64,000 nucleotides of DNA from Anopheles merus (lineage: Eukaryota; Arthropoda; Insecta; Diptera; Culicidae), in contig NC_054084.1 of the NCBI RefSeq assembly GCF_017562075.2, positions 29,666,308 through 29,730,307 of the forward strand, written 5' to 3'. The notes beneath the pieces were generated by a model, which worked only from the letters and a program-made list of their open reading frames with translations, searched no databases and was not told the DNA's origin. The position numbers were made by a program, and so were the translations under genes. Positions 48,201-57,619 of the stretch are shown here, in pieces. The number at the start of each line of letters is the position of its first letter. The first letter of the stretch is position 1.

Positions 48201-49067
48201 TGAGCAGCGCTGCTTCCGGTGAGTGTTATAGCAACTGTGGTTGCCCATTCTTCCCTCCCCATGAAATAGTACGGCAAAGCAGTTAGCAAATGGTAGTTTG
48301 TTTGTTTAATTATTGTAGAAGTAGTTTGGGTAGATCATTTTGTTTTTTTTTTTGTGATTTTTTATATATTTCCTTTGAACATTCGACCATTAAATATATT
48401 CCCTCATCATCTTTTGCTCGGTCTCTCTGGGTGTTGCATGTTTCGATAAGAATATTTGGTGTATGAAATTATGGTTCTTTTCCTTATCCAATCGAACGCC
48501 GAATGTGGGTTGTGCGTGTTTCACAGTCGAAAAAAAGAGTGATTTTTTTTCATATGGTTCATTTGTTATGAGATTTTTCGTGCGTGTGTGGCACGGGTTG
48601 TGCATGAATATTATTACCGTGTGTTCAGTTCATCTGTTTTCCCATCCCCTATGACTGTAGACACATGTTTGGTTTCTTTCTTTTTTTATGAAAAAAAAAA
48701 AAAACACACAGCGACACATTATTTTGCATGTGCATATTGTTGTGGTTGTGTGATGTGTTGTTGTTGTTGTTTCTTTCCGTTTCTTTTCCATTTCGGTCGT
48801 GCATGGAATGAAGCGATGTGTGCAATTTACCTGTGCGTGTATGTACGTGTGTATTTTTCTTTTTTTTTTCATGATCATGAATACGATCCCGTGTCAGATA
48901 ATACGCTCTTCCGTGAAGCAAACTAATGCGAATTGAAACGTATTCTTGCCATACTGTTGCGTGTGTTTGCAGGAGAAGCTGCCGCCAAGCAGCACGAGGA
49001 CAGCGTGGACCATCCGAACGATTCGGTTGAGACGGATCGTCTGGCAACGATTTCAACGGACGTTTAA
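24858..49067 (+). CDS. Gef26: PDZ-GEF, Rap guanine nucleotide exchange factor (RAPGEF2/6; dizzy)
   Basis: Five coding exons: 24858-25334, 42564-42752, 42831-46809, 47838-48218 and 48973-49067. Phases are consistent and give about 1,706 aa. In order: a His/Gln/Ala/Gly-rich N-terminus (1-159), the DLSG...DSDEED acidic motif, a cyclic-nucleotide-binding-like domain (about 235-365), a RasGEF N-terminal REM domain with a Gly/Ser insert (about 390-525), PDZ (about 546-630, GLKRGDQILEVNGQ), a Ras-association domain (about 851-943) and a RasGEF catalytic domain (about 966-1190, NFNSLFAIVSGL and NFEKLRMISKEI). After that comes a Pro, His and Gly-rich tail with the conserved SPQAVKKLLSLSEQ motif. PDZ-GEFs load GTP on Rap1 at junctions and the membrane. 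The start ATG has an in-frame TAA directly before it. The 159-residue first exon is joined by phase and a good donor only, so it is less certain than the rest. The C-terminus STDV fits a class I PDZ ligand. A centrin gene lies antisense in intron 1. Confidence 0.9.
25540..26190. repeat. diverged AT-rich tandem repeat block
   Basis: Several spaced copies of a TA(C/T)TTG(C/G)CTGTA-like phrase recur at about 25755, 25791, 25860, 25940 and 26070. They are mixed with repeated GAATTTTGAA and AATATTGA phrases. The block looks like a decayed tandem array, with copies too diverged to set a unit by eye. Confidence 0.4.
28424..28495 (-). mobile_element. tRNA-like head of a SINE (candidate)
   Basis: Read on the minus strand, GTGGTGTAATCGG resembles a tRNA A box, and 40-50 nt later GAGTTCGTATCTC closely resembles the B box GAGTTCGAATCTC. 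It does not fold into a clean cloverleaf by eye, and AT-rich sequence follows. I read it as a tRNA-derived SINE remnant rather than a functional tRNA gene. Confidence 0.45.
31406..31483. repeat. (GA)n microsatellite, 78 bp
   Basis: Pure alternating GA for about 39 units inside PDZ-GEF intron 1. Such mirror-symmetric purine tracts can form H-DNA and bind GAGA-type factors. Confidence 0.95.
32075..32162. repeat. nested inverted repeat
   Basis: TTGGAGGCTGAAA at 32090-32102 is the exact reverse complement of TTTCAGCCTCCAA at 32150-32162. A second pair, TATGGAGT (32075-32082) and ACTCCATA (32113-32120), interleaves with it. Probably a MITE fragment. Confidence 0.6.
38277..38524. mobile_element. 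MITE, copy 3 (248 bp)
   Basis: TA-flanked element in PDZ-GEF intron 1. The left end runs CAGGAGGTTTCCAAGGGTTCTC and the right end CCTGGAAAACCCTG. The CTCATAG/CTATGA and TTTCTTA/TAAGAAA blocks lie at matching distances. The interior shares the GGAAGTGAACT...GGAAATTGG...GCACC phrases with copy 2. No coding capacity. Confidence 0.8.
39607..40735 (-). CDS. CETN2: centrin (caltractin), nested in PDZ-GEF intron 1
   Basis: Two coding exons on the minus strand. The first contributes only the ATG (40735-40733), followed at once by a GTAAGC donor. The second (40200-39607) starts after a CACAG acceptor and runs to the stop, giving 198 aa. Four EF-hand loops are visible at about residues 67-78, 103-114, 140-151 and 176-187, with Asp at position 1 and Glu or Asp (Asn in loop 3) at position 12. 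The C-terminus EEFLRIMKKTSLY is the hallmark of the centrin-2 group. Centrins are Ca2+-binding proteins of centrioles and basal bodies; centrin-2 also acts in nucleotide excision repair and mRNA export. Residues 1-45 form a Gly/Thr/Ser-rich tail that is longer than in vertebrate centrins. The ATG-only first exon is inferred from the best start-plus-donor; translation from Met20 in exon 2 is an alternative. The gene is transcribed opposite to its PDZ-GEF host. Confidence 0.9.
40736..42440. other. PDZ-GEF intron 1, centrin upstream region
   Basis: Holds the centrin 5' UTR and promoter on the minus strand and the rest of PDZ-GEF intron 1. No further coding exon recognised. An (ATT)n tract lies at 42200-42240. 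Confidence 0.5.
42200..42240. repeat. (ATT)n microsatellite
   Basis: Pure ATT trinucleotide repeat, about 13 units, in PDZ-GEF intron 1. Confidence 0.95.
42441..42560 (+). repeat. 60-bp tandem duplication at the PDZ-GEF intron 1 acceptor
   Basis: 42441-42500 and 42501-42560 are copies of one 60-bp unit differing at four positions. Each contains the pyrimidine-rich TTTATCTCTCTTTG tract. The second copy runs into CAG and the coding exon at 42564. The first is followed by CGC, so it has a pyrimidine tract but no AG. Confidence 0.9.
47035..47245 (-). mobile_element. SINE200-like retroposon
   Basis: On the minus strand it begins with a tRNA-derived promoter: CTGGTCTCATAGTACAATCG as A-box region and ATGGGTTCAAGCCCC as a near-perfect B box. 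A body follows with GTACAGGCAGGCCTTGACCG, and the end is a short A/AAG-rich tail. The body matches the Anopheles gambiae SINE200 family as I remember it. It sits in PDZ-GEF intron 3. Confidence 0.7.
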
Positions 49068-51380
49068 ACACCTTCGGGAGAAAACCAAAACCAAAAAACT
49101 AGAGCTTAAAACAAAAACCAAATCAGCATAAAAAGGGCAAGAAGAGGGTGGTGATAACTGAAACTTCCATGTAGCGTGAATTTAAGCGGAGGCAAACAAT
49201 ATTTAACCAAAAGGGAAGACAGAAGGAGCCATGTCATTCGCCCGCCCACTAGTGAAGGGAGGCGGGCAATCGTTAATCGTATTGGATGGTCTATAATTGT
49301 TGTTGCAGATAATCACATCAGTGTCTAAGGAGCTGCTGGATGTTTGAAAAGATATAAATAGATAATGCACACACATACATACAAAACATAACCGCCGTTC
49401 CCATCTACCGAAAGTGAAGCGTTTCGCTATCGGAAAGCGATCATGCTGCAGGCGGCGTATGATCGTCTCCACAAAAAGATTAAAAAACACACACACAACA
49501 TTGTCTCGTCAAACCGTGTTGTCATGACTCTCTTTTAGACGTATTTACCCAATTCTCGTAGGGTAGGAGGGTGTGTTCTATTGCGCACCATACTGAGGCT
49601 GCTGAAGGATTGTAACGTGTAGCTGATAGAATTTACTGTAGAATGAAATGGTATGTGTTACTGTAACACAGGAAGCGCGTCTAGTTACTCATCTCTTCTC
49701 TCCCGCTCTCCCTCTCTTTCTCTCTCGCTCTCACACACTTTTACATCCTATTGTGTGCGTGTGCCCAAAGGTCAACGCGAATGCATCGTACCACTGTTTT
49801 TCCAATCCCAAGACTGACGACGATAGAAGCAAAAGCACGCGTAGAGAGAACTATTTTTTGTATGATTATTGTACACGAGACTAACTCTCATTGACACTGC
49901 GACACACACACAAACCGCATCGTACAGTCATTATAATGCACCGATCTATGTTCAGGAATATATAATTATCATGAATATACTACGAGCGTGCCGTGTGGTG
50001 TGATGTTGTGTGCTACCTTTATTGAAGAATATATATAGATATTGTTGCACTTTTTGGTGTCTATCAATGGGTGATAGGTTAATGATTGTTGCAATTGTAC
50101 TGCTGAAATGATAAAATGGCAGCTGGCAGCATAGAAGACGATGAGTACCTTGTGCAAAACAGATATTGATGTTAAAAATTTATCTATAAAAAAAACATAC
50201 ACCTACTGAAATACTGATGGCGTAATTGGATTACGATCCCGTTTGATATACACTTAAAGATGCCTATGCACACATCCACATCAATGTTATCCACTGACCA
50301 ATCGTAACTAAGCAGAAGCATTTTGTTTTAATATTCCAATGAGAAGATGAGCGTGTTTGTGCGGGCACCTTTTCTACCCTTGTCTACTAGCTTATTATTC
50401 TAAGAGAAAGTCATTAACAGGCGTTATTAGTAATTATTTTCGAAAACGATATCATTCATCACTTGAAACCGCGTCATATCGAAAGTGTGTTCTGTTTTTG
50501 AGTTGGCTGGTACCTCTAAATACAGATAGAAATTGGTTACCCTTTTCTTAGTTTCCTTTTTGGTAGCTACTAGAGTGCGATCGATGAGTAGGAGCAGCAT
50601 AGTGGAGACTTTATATGTACTCTTTACAGCGAGCAAATCGCGCGCACACCCCCTTTCGGGTAAATATCTAACCATGATGCCTAAGAGCAAACGAGAAAAA
50701 AGGGTTGCAAGGAAGAAATATTGAATTATCTATAAGGGATCTATGAGGAAAGTGAATCAAATTAGAAAGAAAGAAAATTATAAAATATATCTATAAGAAA
50801 GGAAAATCAAACTAGGAAGTGTAAAAAATAGTGGAAAACTATATTATATTTATGGATGTCGCAATACCAATACCCAGAACCAAAGGCACACAAAGCATCC
50901 AAGATATTCAAATATATGATAGAGTGTTGTTGCATTTCACAAAATGCCAAAAGAGAGAAAAACAAGTGTTTCAGTATCAAAAACAATGTCATAAACCTCA
51001 TTTTCCGAGACTAAAGCATACACGCCTACACATCCCGTTTATGCAATCTATTCATATATTGGTATTCATATTGATGTACACTGATGCAACCAATGTTAAA
51101 CATTGAAATAGGACGAAAAGATAGAGAACGTGTGAGGTGTACTAACACAGGGTTTAAGGCAAATAATGTGATGTGAGTGGGGAGAAAAAAAAACACAGCT
51201 AAACGGAGTGGGTTTATTAGTACTTCCGTGCAAGAAACGGTAAAACAAAACCAAACACTTTTACCCACTCTCTCGTGCACTTCTTTTGCTATCAATATTC
51301 TATTCGCTTGACAAACGTGTGTATGTATGCGTATATGCCGCCAGAAATTGTGGAGAAATAAAGAAGCAACCCAATATCAA
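49068..51380 (+). other. probable 3' UTR of PDZ-GEF
   Basis: AT-rich sequence following the PDZ-GEF stop, with no recognisable coding exon. A good AATAAA at 51357-51362 could end a 2.3-kb 3' UTR. Earlier cleavage sites are possible. Confidence 0.4.
51357..51362 (+). terminator. candidate poly(A) signal for PDZ-GEF
   Basis: AATAAA in an AT-rich context, 2.3 kb after the PDZ-GEF stop codon and before the repeat-rich spacer. Confidence 0.35.
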
Positions 51381-51669
51381 ACGCATCAACCTGTGTCGAA
51401 AAGTACCCAAGGGTGCAACCAAACCATCGTCTGTATGAAGCGCTTTTCAGTATGCGTCATCCTGCCATTTGGTTCCGGTTGTGCTAGCTAACAAACCAGC
51501 GCTCAAGTTCATTTCAAATGCGCCTGCGTAGAGCGGAGAGATTAGCAGCGCGTCATTGTGTGGAGGTTTCATTCCAAGTTTGAATTGCACGTAGGCAACC
51601 CGTTGCTTTCTGTGACCAATATACTCTACAGCTACCAACGGAAGTTGTTGAACCGGAATGGCAAAAGAA

Positions 51670-52062
51670 GAACAACGACTCCGGGCGACTCCGGATGCCT
51701 CTGGACGACTCTGAACGACTCTGGACGACTCTGAAGGACTCTGGACGTCTCTGGACGACTCTGGACGACTGTGGACGACTCTGAATGACTCTGAATGACT
51801 CTGGATGACTCTGGACGACTCTGGACGACCCTGGATGACTCTGGATGACTCTGGACGACTCTGGACGACTCTGGACGACTCTGAAGGACTCTGGACGACT
51901 CTGGACGACTCCGGAAGACTCCGGACGACTTCGGACGACTTCGGACGACTACGTCTCGGGGTGGAGCTAGTGGTTCCCATTTAGCCGGAGTCGTTATCGG
52001 CCCTACAATAGTCGTAGTCTAATAGGAGTCGTGGGTGTGCTCCAGAGAGCACATCACTAATT
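51670..52062. repeat. 10-bp minisatellite (ACTCTGGACG) with MITE-like flank
   Basis: About 27 tandem variants of ACTCTGGACG run from about 51676 to 51945. The following AGCTAGTGGTTCC...AGCCGGAGTCG...GCACATCACT segment closely matches 1405-1500 inside MITE copy 1. The two loci are therefore the same repeat family. A period of 10 is not a multiple of three, so any reading frame cycles through all registers, which explains the long Ser/Arg-rich open frame here. Confidence 0.8.
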
Positions 52063-54291
52063 CACTAAAGGAGATGTTTTGTAGTTACATCGACGCGCTA
52101 AATAACGAACACCATCACCGGGGGAGATCACCTCTAGTGTACCATCGTGTGTTGCATGACCAGGGTGGAGGGGGCAAAGCAGAACTGCAAAGCGACACAT
52201 TTAAAATGATAAACCTGACTCTCACGCCAATATGAATGTTCCTTTAAAACGTGTCACTAGTCCCCCTGAAAAGCAGTAAGGAAATAACCGCACATACCGA
52301 AAGTAAAACATACACACACACATACATATATAGTTGCACACAAATACAGTACTGCATACCAAGTGCATGCAGTTGTAAACGAGAACCGTGCGTGATGGTG
52401 TTTGTCCGCGTCGAAGAAATCATGATGACACACGGTCGTAGATTTTTTCCTTTTCTATTGCTCCAATGATGAGGAAATTGAGAAATGAGGGTGGGATGGG
52501 AGGGTTTGAATGGTTTTTTTTTTATCTTTTCCTCATACACTTTTCTTATCGAAACATGCAACCCGCGCTTAGAGAGATGATCGTGTCGTTTAACATTTCT
52601 TCTGTTTTGCTATAATATTCAAAACTACCCGAAAAAAAAAACTGCTCGAACGACAGCATTTTCCCGGCAATTTTTTCGGCGCAAAAGAACAAATACGAAC
52701 AACAGTGCTTGCGCCATACTAATTGCCTATTGCCACCCCTGCCTCCCCCCCTCCCCCCCAAACAAATCTTTTTCCATTCCGTTAAACCGAAAACCTTCAA
52801 TCACACTAACCTTTAATCCCTGTTGTTGTTTTTTTCTCTCTTCTTTCTATTTCTCTTCTGTTTTTATCTAATTCTGTTTCTCGCTTTTGTAGTAATGTAG
52901 ACAAACTTAACCACCAAACAAACCAAACACACAAAACACCAGGGACACTCATATAGTAAAACGAATTCCTTGACCGTCCTTTTTGGGGCGTGGTGGGGTG
53001 TGTGCGCGGTGGTGTGGTGGTTTCGTTTCGTTGTGCTGTGCTAGCCCTTCGGTTCGGTTAAAGTAACCAAATAGCAAAGCTGCTTCATCGCCCAATTCCT
53101 ACCAATGTTTTGCTGCCTCGTGTATCGCTCGCTGGCGCTCCCTGTATGCACACATTCCCCGCCGGGTACGGGTGACGTCAGCTCAGCGGCAGCAAGAAGG
53201 TGGCGCCGACTCATAAGCCCTGCTTCTCTCGTGCGTCGCGCGACAACATTGTTTGCTAGACAGTCAGCTGTGCTGTCGGGCTCATCATGATCGGTTCGCG
53301 GTGTAGTTTCTATGTTTTAGTTATTTAAGCAGTTGGTGGGGTAAAAGCTTAGATCGACAGAGCCACTTCTTTACTAGTAATGTAGTGTGTAGTGTTTGTA
53401 GAGGACGAACAAACGAAACTTACTTCCAAAACCACGGCGTCCGACGGGCGTGTCGTGTACCAAAGAATTAACGCAACGTTGAATCAAAAGTACGAAAAAA
53501 AAAGCTGGCAATCTTTCTCAAATCTGCGTACTCTGGCGCGCATCTCACTCTATCTCTCTTTATAGTTTCCTTAGCTAGGCGCTATTAGATGTGTAGGACT
53601 GTATGTTAAGCTAGTTTTAGTTTTTTTTTCTCATTTATGTTGTTTGTTAGTGTACTACTGACACGCTAGAACGCACTAACAGATGCTCTCTGTTGCCGAT
53701 GCTCTCAATCCGGTGAAGGTATTTCATTGTTGTAAGTGTAAAAGGCAGACACCCCGCCTACCTAGCGCCTAACAAAAGCGGGTTGCGAGGGAACATACAT
53801 AACCTTACTTGATCTTGATCGTCGAATATCATAAACACAAACACTAAACACTAAACGAGATGATGTGATGAGGAAGCAACAAAACAGGACGAAACTTCCT
53901 CACTAGACTAGTGGCTAGGCCGCGTGTTGTTTTGTTTTTAATATTCCCCAATCACTCCCCCCCAGCTCACCGCAAACTATGGCCCCGTCTATAATTGTAT
54001 GTTGTTCTGTTTCTTTCATTTCATTTCCTTTTTTTATATACAGCACGAACCGTCCCTTACGGACAGTATACGTCCCAGGCGTACCACAATCACATATCGC
54101 GAACGCGTGGTCCTCGATTTTAAGCCCCATTTCATATGGATCCGTTTTCGGGCGAGTCCGGATGTATGTATTAGCAATAGGAGAGAGGCGGAAGGGTACG
54201 GCACAGTATGCAACGGAACGAAAAACAAAACCAACAGCAGCAGTTGTACACACCATACGCTTCAGATAATAACCGAAGCGAACAGAAAATT

Positions 54292-54296
<5 letters not shown>

Positions 54297-54367
<71 letters not shown>
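54297..54367. repeat. (GA)n microsatellite
   Basis: Pure GA tract of about 35 units in the spacer upstream of the decoy receptor. Confidence 0.95.
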
Positions 54368-54368
<1 letters not shown>

Positions 54369-55450
54369 AAGCGACAAGAACGCGTGAAACGCGCAACGCA
54401 AAGTGAAGACGTCGCCAAATGACCCTGGAATGTTTGCAATGGTCTGTGACGTTCTCTTAGTCCTTCTTTCTGGTGCTTCCTTCCACACTGAGCCCTTTTC
54501 TTCTTTGCGCAAAATGGTAGAATTTCACCCGATCTGTGTAGGTTTGATTTTCTTTCGAATGCTCAATAACTCTCAGCGTTGACCTAATTACGGTTGAGCC
54601 ACGTGCTTGCGCGTGAATCCCGCACCGTGCGTAAGCGCACTTGAACCATAGCTCAATGTGTGTCGTTTTTTTTTAAATTGTATTGACGCTAAAAACCAAA
54701 TCTATTCTCCCAAAATGCATAGCTCTTCCGATGCGCATACGTTTTGTTTTTGCGCATTCTGCATGGGTGTGTGTATGTGTGTGTGACTGAGAATCCCAAC
54801 TGTTTGCATCTGAAGACGGAATCTAGCCTCCTCGCGAGCCATTGGTTACTCATCGATTGTAGTGCTGGGCAGCATGAATAGGAAGGGGAGAAGCATTGGT
54901 TCATTTGGCTCCCTTTTACACACCTGTATGTGTGCGTTTTTCTTCTTCCTCTTCTTCTTCAACGATGCACTATGCTATACTAACGATGCTAGAGATGATC
55001 AATCTTGGCCATAGTCTCTCTACCGCTCCGTCTACCAACACACACGCGCATTCTATCTCTCCTCCCGCCGGTTGGAAGTCGACCACTTTGTGTGTGTGTG
55101 TATGTGTGTTCGAGCAGCTAATAATTCAATTAGACATAATTGTTGATCGACTTCTCGAGATTGGTTCACCTTTGCCGGGAGAAAGAATCATCACTCCCAA
55201 CACGACCTCCACCGCGGTGCGCCTGTGTGTGCGTAAACGGTTGCACACGCGCCTAACTCCAACCGGCGGGCGAGCATGCCATCCAGTCCAGTCTTGAAGC
55301 TCGCGCCGAGAACAGGCGCGCCTACTTTGCCTTTGCTCTCAGCAGTACGCTACCGTCGTCGAGTTGCTCTGTGTTTTTGTGTGTGTGTGTGTCTAGTTTC
55401 CTCCCTTGCTACTCGCCCGCCTGTGGTGTGTAGCGCAGTGCGGCGAAGCA

Positions 55451-57551
55451 ATGGCATTGCGGTGGAAAGTGTTTTCCCTCGCAACCGTGTGGCTGCTTGC
55501 TGCCGCCCAAAATCACGACCTCACAATGTCGCGAATGGTGCGTGGCGCAATCGAAGCAGGCGATAGTGGCAACGGCCAACGGCCAGTCTCGCCGACGACG
55601 GTGGCGGTCAGTACGAACACCGATACGACGACGGACGATAGTGATCCGCGCTGCACCAACGTGGACATCCGGAACGATCTGCGGCGCCTGAAGCAGATCG
55701 AAAACTGCACCGTAATCAATGGGTTCCTGCAGATGGTGCTGATCGAGCGCGTGCCGAGCGAGGAGTTTGAAAAGTACAGCTGCAAGAACCTGAGGTGCGT
55801 ATGATGTGGGGGATGTTTTTAGTGCGCGCATGTATGCTAAACACGGGACACAGTGTTGCATTTGACATTGGAGGTCATCGAATCGAATGGAAGAAAGAAG
55901 GTTAGATTCAGTGGTGGTAAAGTGTAACCTGCTGCCAATAGTGATCTGCGTCTTCAGTGCTCGCTCTCTTGCTCTCTCTTTCTCACTCACTCTCCAGTAC
56001 GATATTAGTGGTTGGTTAGAACGCATCATGGCATGCCATGTAAAAGTCGTGTCGCAAAGCCGACTCTTCTCGTGTGAAGTGTGTGCTGTGTATTTGTGTG
56101 CTGTCAGGTTATGCAATAATGCACAGTCATCTCTCACCTTCTCTTTCCATATCTCTCTACCTAGCATAGCAAACCGGTCAGATATATTCAACTCGTATAT
56201 TAGCTCTCCCGATAGAATTAGCTGTATATATAATAACAACCGGTACGGTTTGAAGATAAGAATGGCTCGTTATAAAAAGTAAACGTTTTCTCAATCAAAA
56301 GCATACAATCGAAACTATGCTCAGCTGGCAAGCGCATCGATGAATCATCAATTAATACTACCTACTAGCTACTACTACTGCTACTACTACTTATCGTGAC
56401 ACCTTCCCCACACGTGCGTGGTGTACATCGGTTTTATAAGTGATAAATGTGATACATAATACAGCATACATAATTCTAAACAAAAGGAAAGACAGGTTTA
56501 AAATTGAGACGACAGGGCAAAGGGTGTGCACTACTATTGATAGCGTGTTTGCTGCGTGTGTAAGTGGCGGTAGTGTAAGATAGCGAAGATGTAAAAGAAA
56601 GATTAAAAAAAAAAACAAACTATCATGTACACTACTAGAGAAAGATGGAAAAAGGACTTATACGGCGCTGCCGCGGTTTTGCGAACCATCAAGGTTAAGC
56701 TCTAGTTGGAGAAATTTATACGAACCCAACAAGCAGAGGGATGCCGGTAGTTTGTAGCGAGCGTGTCGTGTCTGTGTGTGCGGTTCAATTCACCCCAAAA
56801 ACACGGGTGAGAACATTGTTTTTTACTCGAACCACGATAGCAAAAACCGTGCAGAACTGCAAATGAATCGAAAAATAAAAGTATAAATCCCATTATATGT
56901 AAATGTATGCGCTTTTGGGTTGTTTTGTTTTTTTTTTCTTTTGTTTTCGAAACATGGGGACGAGGAAATGCTCACCCCCGGAAGATCTCTAATCAAACAC
57001 ACACATACGTCCATTAAACCGCAGAGAGGTAACGGGGTACATGCTGTTCTTTCGCGTCATCAATCTCGTGACGCTGCGGCGACTATTTCCGCAACTGGCA
57101 GTCATCCGCGGGCAGCAGCTGATCGGCAACTATGCGCTGGTGTTTTACTACATGGAGAACATGATCGAGGTAGGCTCGTGAACATACTGTTTTTTATGCA
57201 GTCCATTAAACTAATCTCTATTTTCTCTCTCTCTCTCTGTCTCTCTCTGTCTCTCCTTCTCTCTCTCTCCTTCTCTCTCTCCGTCTCTCTCTCTCCTTCT
57301 CTCTCTGTCCCTCTCTGTCTCTCCTTTTCTCTCTCTCCTTCTCTCTCTTTCTCTCCTTCTCCCCCTCTCTTTCTCTCTCTGTCTTTCCTTCTCCCCCTCT
57401 CTTTCTCTCAATCTGTCTCTCCTTTTCCTCTCTCTTTCTCTCTCTCTCTCTCTATCTCTTTCTCTGTCTCTCCTTCCCCTCTCTTCTCTTCTCTCTCTCT
57501 TCTTGCATCTCTTTATCTCTTTCTCTCTCGCCTTGTATCTATTTCTTTCTT

Positions 57552-57619
<68 letters not shown>

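Larger units (their letters stand above)
51381..55450. other. spacer between PDZ-GEF and the decoy receptor
   Basis: No conserved coding exon. Contains a 10-bp minisatellite element (51670-52062), a GA tract (54297-54367), GT runs and, toward 55450, the promoter and 5' UTR of the decoy receptor. Confidence 0.5.

Noticed and set aside
51447..51980. 177-residue Ser/Arg-rich repeat protein on the minus strand
   Set aside because: Produced by a 10-bp minisatellite that lacks stops in several registers; the same repeat occurs in a MITE.
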